Of a DNA stretch of 64,000 nucleotides, positions 34,408 through 46,521 are shown in pieces. The DNA comes from Aphanomyces cochlioides (Eukaryota; Oomycota; Saprolegniomycetes; Saprolegniales; Verrucalvaceae). The notes beneath the pieces are model-generated. The model searched no databases. It worked only from the letters and a program-made list of their open reading frames with translations, and had not been told where the DNA came from. The stretch covers positions 2,542,001 to 2,606,000 of the forward strand of contig JAHQRK010000003.1 in the NCBI GenBank assembly GCA_019828595.1, written 5' to 3'. A program made the position numbers and the translations under genes. The stretch's first letter is position 1; each line of letters begins with the position of its first letter.

Positions 34408-35933
34408 AAGAGATAGCGCTTACTCATTTCTCGCTCCCATCGCTCGGCTGCCAAATGCACTGCGCCAGGTGGCATGTCCATGTACTTGGCTAAAGCATCT
34501 TCGATGTACTCCACAGCGCCATGACGGGTTCCAAGTGCACTATTTCTTAATTGGCCGAGGTAAATTGGGTAGAAAGAATGTGTCAAGTCTTCGTCTTGCA
34601 TGGCGGTAGGTTCATTAGGCTCTGGCACACCTTGAGCTGTGTCGAGTGGCGTAAATGCATTCAAGGGATTGATCGAATATGTTGTGGACACATCGGAAGA
34701 ATGGCAAAGAAGTTGCTTGAGATCTGACACGTGCGAGGCCAACGCAGGTGGCATCGTGGCTTTGGCTGGGATGTTTGTCTTGCACATCTCGACAAAAGGC
34801 TTGACCAACTTGCGCAAGACGGCGCTTTTGCCAGGATTTGGAAAAGCATGCAGTGTTTCTTCATTCTGCTCGTATTGCCAGAGGTTCCAGCCGTGAGTGA
34901 GCTTGATCGCAACGACAATTGCGCCGATAAAATCGAGCTCACAATCCACGTAGACGGTGGCCCACTGGGGCGCTGGAAACGATTGGGATGTTGCTCCGGG
35001 GTACTTGGCCATGAAACGCAAGCAGTTGGTGTGCACCTCGTCAGGAAAGCCAAATGCTCGGCAGAGATTCGTTGCTGCGATACCAGCATTGAACGGCGGT
35101 AGGACCAAGTCAAGATGACGGTGGAGGTAGTTGATATGTTCTGCCAGCGCAGGTGCCGAGATTGATGCTTTGGTAACACTGGTGTTAAAAAATGGTCGGA
35201 CACGATCTACGCTTTCTTGGAGATCACTTGGGAGTTGCTGCAAGAGGTTTGCATACGGAAGACGACCCGTGTCGATCCAAAAGACAAAGTCGGATGTGAC
35301 GATGCCTAAATTTCGCATTCTACATGCGAGGTAGAGTAACGCGAGGAAATCACGGTATGTAAATCGTGAAAACGCAGTCATGTCGCTTGTGCCCTTGATG
35401 TTTAAATCCCAATTCGATTCGTAACCACTATCTTCAAGACGTTGCCTACACAAAGAATAGTCAGATTTCGAGTTAACAAAACGTTACCTGTCATTTGCTT
35501 GACTGCGAAGAGCACTTTCAAGAAAACAATTGAGCAATGGTCGTGTCGCGGTTGCTTCCCACATGTGCAGGAAATGAAACCAAAGTGCCTTTACAGTGGA
35601 CGGCAGTTCTGGATCTGCCACGAGTTTCGATAGCGCTTGGGCTTGAAGATGCAATATTCTCTGAGCAACGTGAAGGCAATTGTCCAGTGTAACGAGACGT
35701 GGTTGAGCTTTGACTTTGGGATCTCTCTTCTTGCGCTTGCCTTTCCGAAGCACCTTGTGTTGTTTCGTCAGTACACCCGTGCCGATCGCATCGTCGTGAT
35801 CTTGCGTCTCATTTCGACTCTGCTGGAGACTCTGTGTCCCACAAAGATCGCAAACCAACTCGCCCAAGTCATTCTTGGAGAAGTTGGATTCGCCAGAAGC
35901 ACCGCATGTCATGCATTGAAGTGTCGAATTCAT
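34404..35933 (-). CDS. TAF1B: RNA polymerase I core factor subunit, TAF1B/Rrn7 type
   Basis: TFIIB-like factor that recruits Pol I to rDNA promoters. Two exons joined in frame by a 40-50-nt intron around 35446-35489 (starting GTAACG, ending GTGTAG). The N-terminal zinc ribbon is visible: CMTCGASGESNF and, about 13 residues later, CDLCGTQS, the characteristic Rrn7/TAF1B pattern. It is followed by a basic patch (KVLRKGKRKKRDPK). The second exon carries the cyclin-fold region of the family (TYRDFLALLYLACR, FPAPQWATVYVDCELDF, IVVAIKLTHGWN). The start is the ATG at 35933. Two ATCCGG-type motifs lie 38-75 nt upstream in an 88-bp gap. The stop overlaps that of PRIM2. Confidence 0.88.
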
Positions 35934-35970
35934 GCTGGAAAAAGAAGAATGTGGTTGGTGGACAAAAGAT

Positions 35971-36008
35971 CATCCGGATAAATATCTCCTTATCCGTATA
36001 CGGATTAA
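35971..36008. promoter_or_regulatory. ATCCGGAT motif and related palindrome upstream of TAF1B
   Basis: CATCCGGATAAAT at 35971 and TTATCCGTATACGGATTAA at 35990-36008. The second is itself a palindrome whose two half-sites carry ATCCG/CGGAT. Together they occupy most of the 87 bp between the TAF1B start (35933) and the end of the upstream methyltransferase gene (36021). Confidence 0.6.
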
Positions 36009-36020
36009 TTGTATCATTTT

Positions 36021-37077
36021 CTAACTTGAAGATTTGGTCAATCGGCAGAGTCGGATCGACTCGCGGTTGTCGTAAGCAAAATAGCGCGGCATGCGCGTGG
36101 CTGAAATGTCCTCGTAGTGAATGGCATGGTTGTGTAGCTGCTGGAGAAATGCACTGAAGGTCTTTTCGTTCCGCAAGGTGGATGCAAAGATTGCAGCTTT
36201 AGTCTCGTCAACCAGAAACGACCCGATCACTTGCATCATAGCTGGGAATGCACTCACGTCGTAGACACAATCGCCAGCGATGAGCAGATCCAGGGTTCGT
36301 TCCTCTCCTTCCCACTGCCAAGTAGTCCAGTCGAGCGTCATAGCTCTCACAGGACATTCCAGTCGATGGGTATTGATCTCAATGTTGTACCGAAGATTTT
36401 GCATCACGATCGGTGCATAATCTGTCAGCACGACTTCGGCTGCCACAAAAGGTTGCGCCGCAAGCACGAGTCCTGTAAAGCCAGCACCGGCACCCAGCTC
36501 GATCACTCGCTTGCCCCGAAATACTTCGGGATATGCGATAGCATACTCAGCGAGGAAAAAGCCAGCTTCCCAGAGTTTCATGCCCACTTCGTTGTGTGCA
36601 GCCGCGACGCGACACGTAATCACGTCGTCAACAGCTTTGCTTGGTGATGGCCTTGGTATCCGATAAGACACATGGTGCAATTGTTCCAGATCGGTCTCGG
36701 CAATCTTGGACGACACAAATGCGAGCATTTCTTCAACCAAGTCATCGGAGATATCATCGCCGTGGGTTTCAATCTCTACACTTGTCTGTGCCACGAAGTC
36801 TGTGTCAAAGAAGCATACCTTCCACGAAGCGCTTTAAGAGACGAAACGTGTAACTCCGTCGTGGTGCATAGTCTTCAGCCACAGTGTTCCGCAGCACTTG
36901 GGCGACAAATGCATCCTACATCACATTGGGCTTCAACTCACTTGCTTGGAGAATGAATCCGACCTGGAAATCAAGAAGTAGGTAGTTTGGTGAGCTTTTG
37001 ATTACGTCCATGACCTCATCGAGTGGTGCCATCGAGCGATACAAGTCCACCAGCGGCAGCATGTCGGCGCCAGTCAT
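36021..37077 (-). CDS. EEF2KMT: FAM86-type protein-lysine methyltransferase (eEF2 methyltransferase)
   Basis: SAM-dependent seven-beta-strand methyltransferase; the family trimethylates a lysine on elongation factor 2. The main exon (36021 to about 36790) shows EVGMKLWEAGFFLAEYAI, the SAM-binding VIELGAGAGFTGL, VVLTDYAPIVMQNL, LDLLIAGDCVYD and ASTLRNEKTFSAFL, which align with FAM86. The N-terminal exons, from the ATG at 37077 (MTGADMLPLVDLYRSM), encode the FAM86 helical N-terminus, including YTFRLLKRFVE. The first intron (about 36916-36963) is clear; the border near 36790-36840 is not. The gene is divergent from the eEF1B gene, so two translation-elongation genes share a 438-bp gap. Confidence 0.87.
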
Positions 37078-37106
37078 CCTTTTTTAGACCTGAATATGAT
37101 ATTTTG

Positions 37107-37443
37107 ATTGGCTAATATTGTCGTTTTAATAGAAAACTGGAGTCGTGCGGAATAAATTTTGACGCAAGCAAATTGACGCAACAATTGACGCATACAAATT
37201 TCAAGTGAAAAGAAATTGAATGTTTCGAACATGTTTTCAAACATTTAAAACGTTTGAAATTACACTATTTAATTGTCACGATCGAGGTCAATACAAGAAA
37301 ATGTTTGCATAAGCTTTAAATAGTGTAAGCGTCAATTAATTGAAATATTTTCAAAACATATCAAATTTCCAGTTTTGGACCAAAACGACAATACACAATT
37401 TTAAATTTATTTGATTGGCTATTGTTGATATTAATCCACCAAT
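37107..37443. repeat. Imperfect inverted repeat with nested elements in the eEF2KMT/eEF1B gap
   Basis: Outer arms 37117-37141 and 37368-37392 match in inverse orientation at 20 of 25 positions. Inner arms TTACACTATTTAA (37260-37272) and its exact reverse complement (37316-37328) are 13 bp each. Three direct copies of TTGACGCA start at 37159, 37173 and 37185, and an inverted TTGACGC copy lies at 37329-37335. ATTGG boxes at 37107 and 37414 and a CCAAT at 37439 flank the structure; the last two form a 25-nt pair. It could be a shared symmetric promoter or an old MITE-like insertion. Confidence 0.7.
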
Positions 37444-37515
37444 GAAGTATCAGATTCTAAGTCAACAAGAACTGACAGATTCACTTTTCATTTAGCTTAA
37501 GAGCCACTCATTACA

Positions 37516-38082
37516 ATGTCCAACGCCAAGTTCACCCTTGTGAAGACCACCAAGTACTCCGTGCTCCACCCCACCAAGGGCTGCAAGCCTATCAAGGGAG
37601 CTGCTGCTGCCTCTGCCAAGCCTGCTGCCAAGGCTGCCGCTCCTGCTAAGCCTTCTACCCCTAAGGCTGCTGCCCCTGCCAAGAAGGCTGCTGATGACGA
37701 TGATGACTTGTTCGGTGACGACGACGAAGAAGAAGATGAAGCTGCCAAGGAAGCCGCCAAGAAGCGCGCTGAAGCCGCCAAGGCCAACAAGAAGGAAAAG
37801 CCGAAGCCAGTTGAACGATCGCAAGTCGTGATTGAAGTCAAGCCTTGGGAAGCTGAAACTGACTTGGAAGAATTGGCTGCCAAGATCAAGGAAGTCGAAG
37901 TTGACGGTTTGACCTGGGGTGAAGGCCACAAGTTGGTCCCTGTCGCCTTTGGCATCAAAAAGTTGCTCATCCAATGTATTATTGTTGACGACAAGGTGTT
38001 GATGGACGATATCACTGAAGCCATCGAAGCCTTCGAAGACTATGTCCAAAGTGTCGACATTGCCTCGATGAACAAGATGTAA
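37516..38082 (+). CDS. EEF1B: Translation elongation factor 1B (guanine-nucleotide exchange subunit)
   Basis: Exchanges GDP for GTP on eEF1A during elongation. Single exon of 188 residues. The C-terminal exchange domain is typical: VVIEVKPWEAETDLEELAAK, IKEVEVDGLTWGEGHKLVPV, FGIKKLLIQC, ending FEDYVQSVDIASMNKM. It is preceded by the acidic DDDDDLFGDDDEEED linker. The N-terminus lacks the usual GST-like domain. Instead it has a short MSNAKFTLVKTTKYSVLHP segment and an Ala/Lys/Pro-rich tract. Codon use is visibly biased to C/G-ending codons, as expected for a highly expressed gene. It ends 33 bp from the convergent TMEM198-like gene. Confidence 0.95.
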   Translation: MSNAKFTLVKTTKYSVLHPTKGCKPIKGAAAASAKPAAKAAAPAKPSTPKAAAPAKKAADDDDDLFGDDDEEEDEAAKEAAKKRAEAAKANKKEKPKPVERSQVVIEVKPWEAETDLEELAAKIKEVEVDGLTWGEGHKLVPVAFGIKKLLIQCIIVDDKVLMDDITEAIEAFEDYVQSVDIASMNKM

Positions 38083-38115
38083 ATTCGTATTAATGTTCTC
38101 GTGTTGCAATGAGCT

Positions 38116-39105
38116 CTACAATCCTCGCTCAACTTTAAATGATGCCTTCTTCGGAACGCCGTTGCTGATGTTGATTGTAGTTTGTGGTGGCCGAGGTGGA
38201 CGTCGTGGAGGTGCTTCAACGTCATTGGAATGATCCACGCCGTTGGCCGTGATTTGCACTTGCGCCGCAATACAGACGATCCATAGCACTAAAGTGACAG
38301 CAAAATAGGCCCACCAGGCTCCTGGCATACGCACGTTTTCCTGACGGCGCAATTCATCCAAAAGCTCTTTGATATTGGCAGGTGTTGGGTACTGGCCGAT
38401 AAAATTGCCGGCTCCAAGGACCATGAAGAAGCTCCCGAGGAAAGAAGTGCAGAGAATCACGACAGGTTTCTCTTCGAAGAATGCAACCAGGCCAAAAAAG
38501 ATCCCAAAGCATGCCATTGACAAAAACATGGGGATCTCAGGGTGCACTGAGTTGAACTGTATAAAGAAGATCGATCCAAGGAATGCGCCAAAGCCTATGC
38601 CTGCCAATACACCCAGGACAGCAACGCCAAAACGGTACAGATAAAGCGACAAAAGCGCCAGGAGGATAGCTCCGACAATAGATAGAGATAAAGAGCCGGC
38701 CACAATCCATGATTCGTTTCGGAAAGCTTGAGTCCCGATATCGAAAAACACCACCAGGCCGATTGTAAACCCCGCGACAAAGAACGCCGCACGGATGAAT
38801 CGATAGCCAAAAAAGCCCAACAATACGCCACCAAATATCGTCATTCCATATATCACATCTGGAGCCACTTCGCCGAGCGGGTTGGTCGTTAGGTTAGCAG
38901 GTGCTTCCAAATACTTTGCCGATGAAACAATCTCTTGATCTGTGTCCGCCGACAACATAAACACACCCATCAAGCCCAAAGCCAAAACAGATAGGCCCAA
39001 CACCAACGTATTCTGGAATTTGGACCAGTTGGACGGCCCAGAGATGCGTTTTCGCGCGAAAGGCGGCCCCAGGAGGGGCTCATCTCCACGGTTCGAGAGA
39101 AACAT
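38116..39105 (-). CDS. TMEM198-like multi-pass membrane protein
   Basis: 329 residues with about eight hydrophobic segments and the pattern of the TMEM198/DUF4203 family (GGVLLGFFGYRFIRAAFFVAGF, GVLAGIGFGAFLGSIFF). In animals TMEM198 is a Wnt-signalling membrane protein; the role here is unknown. The frame is open upstream to 39279. However, two ATCCGGAT motifs (39141-39167) and the stop of OXA1 (39176) lie there, so the ATG at 39105 (MFLSNRGDEPLLG) is the better start. The C-terminus is cytosolic-looking and Pro/Arg-rich (APPRRPPRPPQ). Confidence 0.85.
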   Translation of the reverse strand: MFLSNRGDEPLLGPPFARKRISGPSNWSKFQNTLVLGLSVLALGLMGVFMLSADTDQEIVSSAKYLEAPANLTTNPLGEVAPDVIYGMTIFGGVLLGFFGYRFIRAAFFVAGFTIGLVVFFDIGTQAFRNESWIVAGSLSLSIVGAILLALLSLYLYRFGVAVLGVLAGIGFGAFLGSIFFIQFNSVHPEIPMFLSMACFGIFFGLVAFFEEKPVVILCTSFLGSFFMVLGAGNFIGQYPTPANIKELLDELRRQENVRMPGAWWAYFAVTLVLWIVCIAAQVQITANGVDHSNDVEAPPRRPPRPPQTTINISNGVPKKASFKVERGL

Positions 39106-39140
39106 CAAAAACCGATCTTTCCCAAACGGTGAGATCAAAA

Positions 39141-39167
39141 TTATCCGGATAAAATGTTCATCCGGAT
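39141..39167. promoter_or_regulatory. Two ATCCGGAT palindromes in a 70-bp gap upstream of the TMEM198-like gene
   Basis: TTATCCGGATAA at 39141-39152 and CATCCGGAT at 39159-39167. They lie between the stop of OXA1 (39176) and the ATG at 39105, two genes on the same strand. If each gene has its own promoter, this is the minimal space available. Confidence 0.6.
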
Positions 39168-39175
39168 TTGTGATT

Positions 39176-40439
39176 CTATTTTTCATTTTCATTTTTTTGG
39201 CGCGAAGATCCAGAAAGGCCATCTGAGGGTGACGCCGCCCCTGATGCGGTTGGAACAGGCTTGAGACCAAGTGATTCACGAATGGCAGGTTGACGCAGCG
39301 CTAGATACTGTGCAAACGAGCACCATGACGAAGCAATCCAGTAGAAGAAAACTCCCTAAAATGAGTTCGATGAGGTGCAGAGTCAGCGCAATACTTCACC
39401 TCAGGCAATTGGCAAATGAACGGAAACGAGATCAAAGGAATGTACTGCAGCTTGTTCTTCAGGAATTGCACGATTGGGAGTTTGGATGTGCCCATCATCT
39501 AGAGGTGGTCATTGCGACGATACTGATATCAAACTAGGGGAGAGGGTACCTCGAAATTGAGATAAGTGCAAGCGACAGCAACTGCTGGTAGAATGAAAGT
39601 ACTGTCGGCTTCGACGAGGTTTTGGAAGATCCACACACCACCAGTTTCAAGACCCTCAAATCTTCCCGATCGAACGATCTCGCGCGTGCTGTATGCCATC
39701 AGGAGAAAAGATGGGACTTGGACCAAGGGTGCCGACACGCATTGAATTGGATGCGTTTGATGCTTCTCCCATGCAAGCTACACGAAATGAGTACAACATT
39801 CGTGAAACCAGCAATACCTTGACCCCTTTATACATGAGTGAGAATGCTTCAACTTGTTTTTGAGGTAGAGCTGGGGGCTAGCAAAGATATTAAGCTTCAC
39901 AATTGTACATGGGCAACGCGTACCAAGAACAATCGGGCGTACAGATAGGCTTTCCACACATTGCGCATTTCTGGTGCTGATTCTGCCATCCTTCAAAAAT
40001 GGTTACGATGCTAATGCGCTGGACGACGCAGTACCGCTCAGTCGCTTTGATTTGGTAGACAAGCAGTGGGAAGAGTGTACCTCGGACGGCAACAGCGGTT
40101 AGCTACATCAATCACGTCAAGCTTTCAATGCTAGAGCATTAAGGTACCCCGAGCGTAGCCCACCACGGCAGCCCTGTCGTTGTGTGCACGGCTTCAATCA
40201 CTTTTTGCGCTGCATCAACAATCATCCATGGATCCTCCACTGGTGGTGTGGCCAAGGCGTCTACAGACAACTCACATTGTATACTGACAGGACTAGGTTC
40301 AAGGCGTACCCAGTGGATTAACTGGCTGCACTGATGTAGGCAGGTCAGTTGGAGCTTGCAAGATAGGCGCATTGGACGAGAATCGAGCGCCATGCTGCTT
40401 GAGCAGCGGCAGTGGCTGTCGGCCAAGTCGACGCCACAT
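39176..40439 (-). CDS. Mitochondrial membrane insertase of the OXA1/COX18 family
   Basis: Inserts proteins into the inner mitochondrial membrane. The ATG at 40439 gives a clear presequence, MWRRLGRQPLPLLKQHGARF followed by SSNAP. At least six introns of 40-50 nt separate the exons; the spliced frame reads TTGLPWWATLG, VAVRGTLFPLLVYQIKATER, PEMRNVWKAYLYARLFL, QVPSFLLMAYSTREI, GGVWIFQNL, then LPIVQFLKNKLQYIPLISF and FYWIASSWCSFAQYLALRQ, in the order expected of the five-TM core. The tail is short and polar, ending at TAG 39176-39178. Whether it is OXA1 or COX18 cannot be decided by eye; there is no obvious long ribosome-binding C-terminal coiled coil. Confidence 0.88.
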
Positions 40440-40623
40440 TCGAGCCGCTTTTATATGCAGCAAGCTTTGATTGGTTGAAAAAAATAAGTTGATACATTTT
40501 TTGGCATTTTCTGATACATTTCCTCACCACAAAAATATCATTTTTCAGTTTTTATAACTATCAAAAATTTGAGCTTTTTCTTCAAACCAATCAGAGGAAT
40601 GACTGGTTGCCACTATAAAAAAG
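40440..40623. promoter_or_regulatory. Bidirectional promoter of OXA1/COX18 and UTP11 with outward CCAAT boxes
   Basis: 184-bp AT-rich gap between two start codons pointing apart. ATTGG at 40470-40474 lies 31 nt upstream of the insertase ATG, and CCAAT at 40587-40591 lies 33 nt upstream of the UTP11 ATG, a near mirror-symmetrical arrangement. No ATCCGGAT motif. Confidence 0.6.
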
Positions 40624-41355
40624 ATGTCGTCGCTGCGCAATGCCGTCAAGCGGCGCGAGCACAAGGAGCGAGCACAGCCTTCGGATCGAAAGAAGCTAGG
40701 CATTCTTGAGAAGCACAAGGATTATGTTCGCCGTGCGCAAGATTACCACTCGAAAGAGAAGCGTCTCAAGTCTATGCAGCTCAAAGCTGCCTTCCGCAAC
40801 CCAGATGAGTTTTACTTCTCGATGAACAATGCGCAGACCGTTGACGGAAAGCATGTATCGACCAACAACCATCGTGAAAAACTTACAGCTCAAGTTCTGA
40901 AAGTCATGAAGACGCAAGATGTGGCGTATCTGCACATGAAGCGGTCAGTGGATCTCGCCAAAGCCTCCAAATTGTCAGCATCGACGCATTTCATCGATGC
41001 CGAGAAACGCAATACACACCAGATATTCGTTGATTCTGTCGACGAAGTGCGGTCGTTTGATCCTGCCCAGCATTTTGATACGTTGCCAGAACTGGTCGAT
41101 CGGGCTTCAAATCGTCTACGCAAGCGAGACTTGGCTCAACTCGATCTCGATGAGACATTGACGGCAGCTAAAGAAAGTAGCAAGGTGTACAAAGAGCTTG
41201 CAAACCGCATGGAACGTGCTGACAAGATTAATCGCATGCGGCAGCATCTCGATCTCGAGCGTGCCGTCCAAGCCAAGGGCAAGAAAGTTAAAGTTGCCGA
41301 TGGCACCGACGGCAAACCTCCCGTCTACAAGTGGAAACGCATGCGAACTAAATAA
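40624..41355 (+). CDS. UTP11: U3 snoRNA-associated protein 11
   Basis: Component of the small-subunit processome needed for 18S rRNA maturation in the nucleolus. Single exon of 243 residues, the family's usual length. The N-terminus is diagnostic: MSSLRNAVKRREHKERAQPS, then KLGILEKHKDYVRRAQDYH, then AFRNPDEFYFSMNN. The middle reads KTQDVAYLHMKRSVDLAK and the end KPPVYKWKRMRTK. The protein is very basic throughout. It ends 31 bp before the stop of the convergent PH-MAPK gene. Confidence 0.96.
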   Translation: MSSLRNAVKRREHKERAQPSDRKKLGILEKHKDYVRRAQDYHSKEKRLKSMQLKAAFRNPDEFYFSMNNAQTVDGKHVSTNNHREKLTAQVLKVMKTQDVAYLHMKRSVDLAKASKLSASTHFIDAEKRNTHQIFVDSVDEVRSFDPAQHFDTLPELVDRASNRLRKRDLAQLDLDETLTAAKESSKVYKELANRMERADKINRMRQHLDLERAVQAKGKKVKVADGTDGKPPVYKWKRMRTK

Positions 41356-41386
41356 GAAAAATATTACTCTACAAATACAAACGAGA

Positions 41387-43667
<2,281 letters not shown>

Positions 43668-43800
43668 CTCTCGACGACTATCTCTCACTGGCCCCTCGCG
43701 AACGCCGTGATGGAATAATATGTAACGGACACGTTTTCAAAATCACTTGATTTCACTATGCAGGTCCATGTCTTCGATTTTGGATCTTTCGGTTGCATCA

Positions 43801-43823
43801 TATCCGGATATATTATCCGGATG
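43801..43823. promoter_or_regulatory. Double ATCCGGAT motif upstream of the PH-MAPK gene
   Basis: TATCCGGATATATTATCCGGATG: two exact palindromes 13 nt apart, about 135-155 nt upstream of the start at 43667. They also lie 80 nt upstream of a tiny plus-strand ATG ORF at 43901-44055 (MGGMTTMEDQC...) that I do not count as a gene. Confidence 0.55.
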
Positions 43824-44005
43824 ACCCATTGCAGAAAGGTCATTTAAAAAAGGCGCGAACTTCGCAATTTACCCAAGCGCCACAGCGCTGCAGCGACAAG
43901 GAATGGGCGGGATGACGACGATGGAGGACCAATGCACGTTCGGTGACATGAGCTCAAGTAAGTTTATTCTGTGGATTTGGCTGAAACGTGTAGCGGAAGG
44001 GGTCG

Positions 44006-44034
44006 ATGATGCCCGTCGTAACGACGGGCATCAT
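44006..44034. repeat. Perfect 29-bp palindrome (14-bp arms, 1-nt loop)
   Basis: ATGATGCCCGTCGT, then A, then the exact reverse complement. It would form a very stable hairpin in RNA or single-stranded DNA. No gene is assigned on either side within 300 bp. Confidence 0.9.
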
Positions 44035-44039
44035 GGAAT

Positions 44040-46521
44040 AACAGCGATGTGCAGCAGAGATTGAGAGTTTTTACAAAACACTCCCATCTTGTTTGGAGGA
44101 CACGTTTATCATACCCCTGAGTGTCAGCCTAAGCCTCAGACAAATGCTATGAACTTTCGACAACTGAAAGACATCGTTATTTGGCTTTGGAGGGACGGCA
44201 GCAAAATGTTATGCGACCGAGTCCCCATAAGTTGAGCAGGAAGACGCTTGCTGATGGTGATTCTACCGAGAACTTGAGGTCTTGGCTTAACTCTGTATCA
44301 TAGACAGGGGACTGAACACAAATTAAGCTCGGGTGTGCAATAAATGTGTCCTGGGTGTGGTCTTTTAAAAGTCCATATCTATGATCGTGACTCTCTTGGC
44401 GTGTATTAGTCGACGCACTACTGCATCCACCATGCAATGTTGGATATACGCATGAATTCATAAGCATGAACGTAAATACACTATGAACTGCGAGACGAAC
44501 GTTTGCGTTCATGGAGATTGCTGTGTTGGGCTCGGAATCGTTAAAATTGTTTTACCATGTCCTTTACGTTCTTGATGGACTCTTGTTTGTTCGTATTAGC
44601 AAAATCTCCATGCACCTCGTTGCTGATTGCGTTGACTTCTGCGCTTGGAAAATCAGACATGTTCATGAGGAAGAATACTCTGCAATTGATTTACGTCGTA
44701 TTTACGAGACTTTCTGAGCCTGAAGCTCATTTATGATCGCTCAGCGAGACTTGGTGTCAGCCCAGCTTTCAAGGATGCAATCTCGTTTTCTTTTGCCGTG
44801 AACAGTACCGCAAGTTACGTGTATGCCTAAGCAAATATCAGTACGTGTAGGACTGCTCATCAATGGACATGACGGCTCATTCACGGTTAAACTTACTAAA
44901 GCACAGGAGTGATAAGCTTATTGAACTAGTGCGGTGCGTCCGTTTCAATAGTTGAATTCTTGCACGACACTGGAAACAAGCATTTGTTTGTCTTGGGACA
45001 TCTTTATGCATCGACTTGTATCCTTTTTGGCGATATCTTGAACGCCTTTGAAGAAGCTTGGCAAGACACACGGACGCAGTGCGACTCAGCTACCGTGATC
45101 GGCATGTGACGAAGAAACCGATACACTTGTCGGGAGGCCATTAAGGATCATATAACAGTTCTGGATTCTTAATGGGTTGTAGTCTTTCAAACAGAGTCAG
45201 GTAATAAATCCAATGCACTCAATCTATTGCTAGATAGTCACCCGATAATATGCGTCATGTTTTAGATGAAAATGTGGTCATGGAAGCAATCTTTCCCAGC
45301 ATACCAGGTAGTTCAATCGCTGAATCAACCAAGGCAAGACCATTTTGTTGTCTAAGATCTGGCTGTACAGCTCGACATGGACCAAATTCAATAGAATTCA
45401 CACATCCTAGTTTATTGTTCAGAGGCATAAGTGTGGCTTGATTGATACCAGAAGTACGAAAATCAAACCGCTGTCGAGTTCCGTGACACAAAGCGGATCC
45501 GGATAAAATATGTCACGCAATTTCGAGCTTGCCAAACGCAAGGGATGGCATCTAGTAATGTCAGAGTGAGTATTTGGTACAGAGATACCGAAATGAGGTC
45601 GCGAAGTAGGGCAAGTACTTCCCTACCATTATGTTATCTCGACGCTCTTCTTGTAGCTCTGTATCCTGGCTGACTCTGGTTGTAACGCAATGTGTACTGA
45701 GAGAATCACGGTTGACTTGCGGACTCAAAAGTGTCGCGTTGTCCACTCATGAATCTCAACTCCAACATTCATAAGGCACAAGGAGTGTCTCCTCTCAAGT
45801 GAGTGGTTGTTTGGAGGAGCCAGTGAAAGGTATGCGCGTGACCAATTGGACATGCTCTTGGGCAGATGGCACACGAAGTCACGTCAACGCAACTTGCCCT
45901 GATGTGGCAGCATTTATCCTCTCTTGGTTGAAATGCTTTGCTTTCGACGTCCAGAAGCACGATGCTGCACTGATGGGAGGATATAGTCGAAAGTGCCATA
46001 GAGGGGCTCATTCGCCCGTCAATAAGGTATCAATCACCACATATGCGATCCGTGATACAGAGCGCTTCTGAATAGCCTGTGTCACTGAGGTTTGACGAGG
46101 AAGGCCACAATTTAGCGAACTCGTCCTCGAAGCATGCTGTGTACGAAATGGCAAATTTTCGTCGATCTGGATAAGGAAAGAGCACGAGCATTCATATCAA
46201 GCTCAGTTGTCCATGGCTTAATCTTGATTTCGGCCTTCTTTCATGATTCTAGCTCCACATACAGTATAAGCAATCGACTTGAGATCTTCAGCAATGCCAG
46301 ATCACACCATGGCTGCCAAACACTCTTGATTCTCTACTGCTTTGAATCCTCGTACTATTGCGAGATCGGTAGCCATGGCACAAACGTTAACGAGTTGATC
46401 GCATGAGAATCGTGGAACGAGTGACCCGAGAAAAATGAATACAGACACAATTAGATGTGATTTACTGGCTCCATACCATGCTATTTTTAAACGCTGAGAA
46501 GGCAGTAAGCGACTCGGTGCT
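44040..46521. other. Sparse region with no supported gene
   Basis: About 2.5 kb in which open frames are short and in conflict on both strands, with no recognisable domain. One ATCCGGAT motif (45497-45506) is followed 4 nt later by an ATG opening a short basic peptide (MSRNFELAKRKGWHLVMSE, 45510) that ends in a GTGAGT-like donor. This could be the 5' exon of a lost or undetected gene. The stretch looks like accessory or decayed DNA. Confidence 0.45.

Noticed and set aside
39106..39279. Longer N-terminus for the TMEM198-like protein
   Set aside because: It would run through two ATCCGGAT motifs and overlap the OXA1/COX18 stop; the ATG at 39105 avoids both.
43901..44055. Tiny plus-strand gene with a good GTAAGT donor
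   Set aside because: Spliced product is only about 41 residues and ends just after the 29-bp palindrome; unsupported without transcript data.
44040..46521. Retrotransposon or DNA transposon in the gene-poor stretch
   Set aside because: I saw no reverse transcriptase, integrase or transposase motifs and no long terminal or inverted repeats.
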